From assembly GCF_042139015.1 (NCBI RefSeq), contig NZ_JBHIKY010000004.1, positions 124,001 to 188,000 of the forward strand: a stretch of 64,000 nucleotides of DNA. The letters run 5' to 3'. The notes beneath the pieces were generated by a model. The model saw only the letters and a program-made list of their open reading frames with translations. It did not search any database and was not told where the DNA came from. Source of the stretch: JBHIKY01 sp042139015. GTDB taxonomy: Bacteria; Bacillota; Bacilli; Bacillales; Marinococcaceae. The position numbers and the translations under genes are program-made. Shown here piece by piece: positions 63,220 to 64,000 of the stretch. How positions within the stretch are numbered: position 1 is the first letter of the stretch; every line of letters begins with the position of its first letter.

Positions 63220-63534
63220 TTACACTTCTATTTCCATTTCCAGAAGATGCCAGGATAGTGATTTCCCGTGCGCATCAAAATCTAATGAAGCTGCAACACC
63301 CAACGGTCTCGTTTGGTTAATGACGAAATTAAATGCTCCAATTTGCGGGAGGTCATACCTTTCCACGTCTCCATCAGTAATATGAGAAAAATGGGCTTCT
63401 ATTCTATCTGCTGTGACCTTCTCTTCTGCTTTTTCATACATGCCTTGTTCATAGAAAATTAGACTGATATTTGTTTTCTGACCTTTATCCCCAGATCGGG
63501 CGTGGGCGATTTCTTTCAGCTGGATTCGTGCCAT
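63220..63534 (-). CDS. AtuA-associated small protein
   Basis: 104 residues. The pattern LKEIAHARSGDKGQKTNISLI near the N-terminus and RYDLPQIGAFNFVINQTRPLGVAASLDFDAHGKSL match the ferredoxin-like fold domain found alone or fused to the C-terminus of AtuA (acyclic terpene utilisation) proteins. Function in Firmicutes is not known. Overlaps the DUF1446 gene by 50 bases, so the two are coupled. Confidence 0.85.
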   Translation of the reverse strand: MARIQLKEIAHARSGDKGQKTNISLIFYEQGMYEKAEEKVTADRIEAHFSHITDGDVERYDLPQIGAFNFVINQTRPLGVAASLDFDAHGKSLSWHLLEMEIEV

Positions 63535-64000
63535 TCAATCCCTCATCCTTTGTTATCATATGACTTTCGATACTTTCTCTTGCTATTAATGTAGAATAGG
63601 CAGAAATCACTCTTTTAGTGTTTTTCCTTACCCCGCCCGGTCCACCGGGGCCATTCAACCATAAAGATTCTACTTCATTCCCAATTTGTTCCGCCTGATA
63701 CTTGTCCTCTGCCAATGCTGCCACTCTAAGAAGCACTTCATAAGGCTCTATTCTCTCGTTAGAGCTTGTGCTGCCGTGAAGAGCATTTAAGCCGAGTAAT
63801 TCATACTTGATATCTGTAAAACGAAGTGATCGCTTTTTTATTCTTTCCTGAATGATTTTTTCAGCCAGCTTACTTCTCTCCAGAGCATGATGCCCAGCGT
63901 AGCTTATCATTCCTTCTCCGAGATAGCCTTTATCTACTCCTAACGTCACTTTTAAGGTGTCCGTTCTTTCACGTCCCGAACCGTTCTCTACTCTTATAAC
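63485..64000 (-). CDS. DUF1446/AtuA-family protein (C-terminal part, cut by window edge)
   Basis: The 171 codons in the window are the C-terminal part of an acyclic-terpene-utilisation AtuA-like protein: VTLGVDKGYLGEGMISYAGHHALERSKLA and WLNGPGGPGGVRKNTK are characteristic. The frame is open to the right edge, so the start lies outside. It forms an operon with the small AtuA-associated gene. Confidence 0.85.
   Translation of the reverse strand, partial: VIRVENGSGRERTDTLKVTLGVDKGYLGEGMISYAGHHALERSKLAEKIIQERIKKRSLRFTDIKYELLGLNALHGSTSSNERIEPYEVLLRVAALAEDKYQAEQIGNEVESLWLNGPGGPGGVRKNTKRVISAYSTLIARESIESHMITKDEGLNGTNPAERNRPRPIWG

Overview
The window reads as chromosome of a low-to-mid GC Firmicute of the family Bacillaceae, probably a haloalkaliphile. 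Gene order matches the Bacillus subtilis yeaC-yeaD-yebA-guaA-pbuG ... yebG-purEKBCSQLFMNHD ... yerA-yerB-yerC-pcrB-pcrA-ligA neighbourhood. Ribosome binding sites are strong, purine riboswitches and PurBoxes are of the Bacillus type, and several envelope proteins are very acidic (for example the Glu-rich linker in YebA). No rRNA, tRNA, CRISPR array or complete insertion sequence was seen.

Layout. 1-9036 (minus): ligA (cut by the window edge), pcrA, pcrB, an unrecognised 544-residue membrane protein, yerC, yerB, yerA. 9164-9697 (plus): two small membrane proteins. 9669-22412 (minus): the complete, tightly overlapped purine operon purEKBCSQLFMNHD, led by a PurBox pair, a guanine-type riboswitch and an intrinsic terminator. 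22794-36200 is a break in the conserved order. It holds yebG, the type III polyketide pair bpsA-bpsB, a patatin, a decayed ORF, a peptidase-M20/AbgT operon with its own regulator, a quinone oxidoreductase, a flavodoxin-reductase-like protein, and an ArsR regulator beside a broken SRPBCC gene. 36229-44306 (minus) returns to the conserved order: pbuG and guaA, each with a purine riboswitch, then yebA, yeaD and yeaC.

44382-64000 is accessory. A Zur-box-controlled zinc GTPase (ZagA/YciC) diverges from an FAD protein. A frameshifted alcohol dehydrogenase follows, then a striking non-coding array of about nineteen 20-bp units organised into a ~182-bp higher-order repeat. Next comes an iron-storage encapsulin locus: IMEF cargo, shell, an unknown protein, and a [2Fe-2S] ferredoxin carrying its own encapsulation peptide behind a Fur box. 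Then come HelD, class I fructose-bisphosphate aldolase, an amber-interrupted ribokinase, a DapA-family lyase, a LacI-type regulator with GH32 fructosidase and a sugar ABC importer, and the end of an AtuA-type (DUF1446) pair.

How it fits together. Three purine-sensing leaders (purE, pbuG, guaA) plus PurBoxes tie de novo synthesis, base uptake and GMP synthesis to guanine and PRPP state. The metal-handling loci carry recognisable Zur and Fur boxes. Four genes in the accessory parts are broken by one or two lesions each, pointing to recent decay or to assembly errors. The most unusual feature is the hierarchical 20-bp/182-bp array at 48248-48632.
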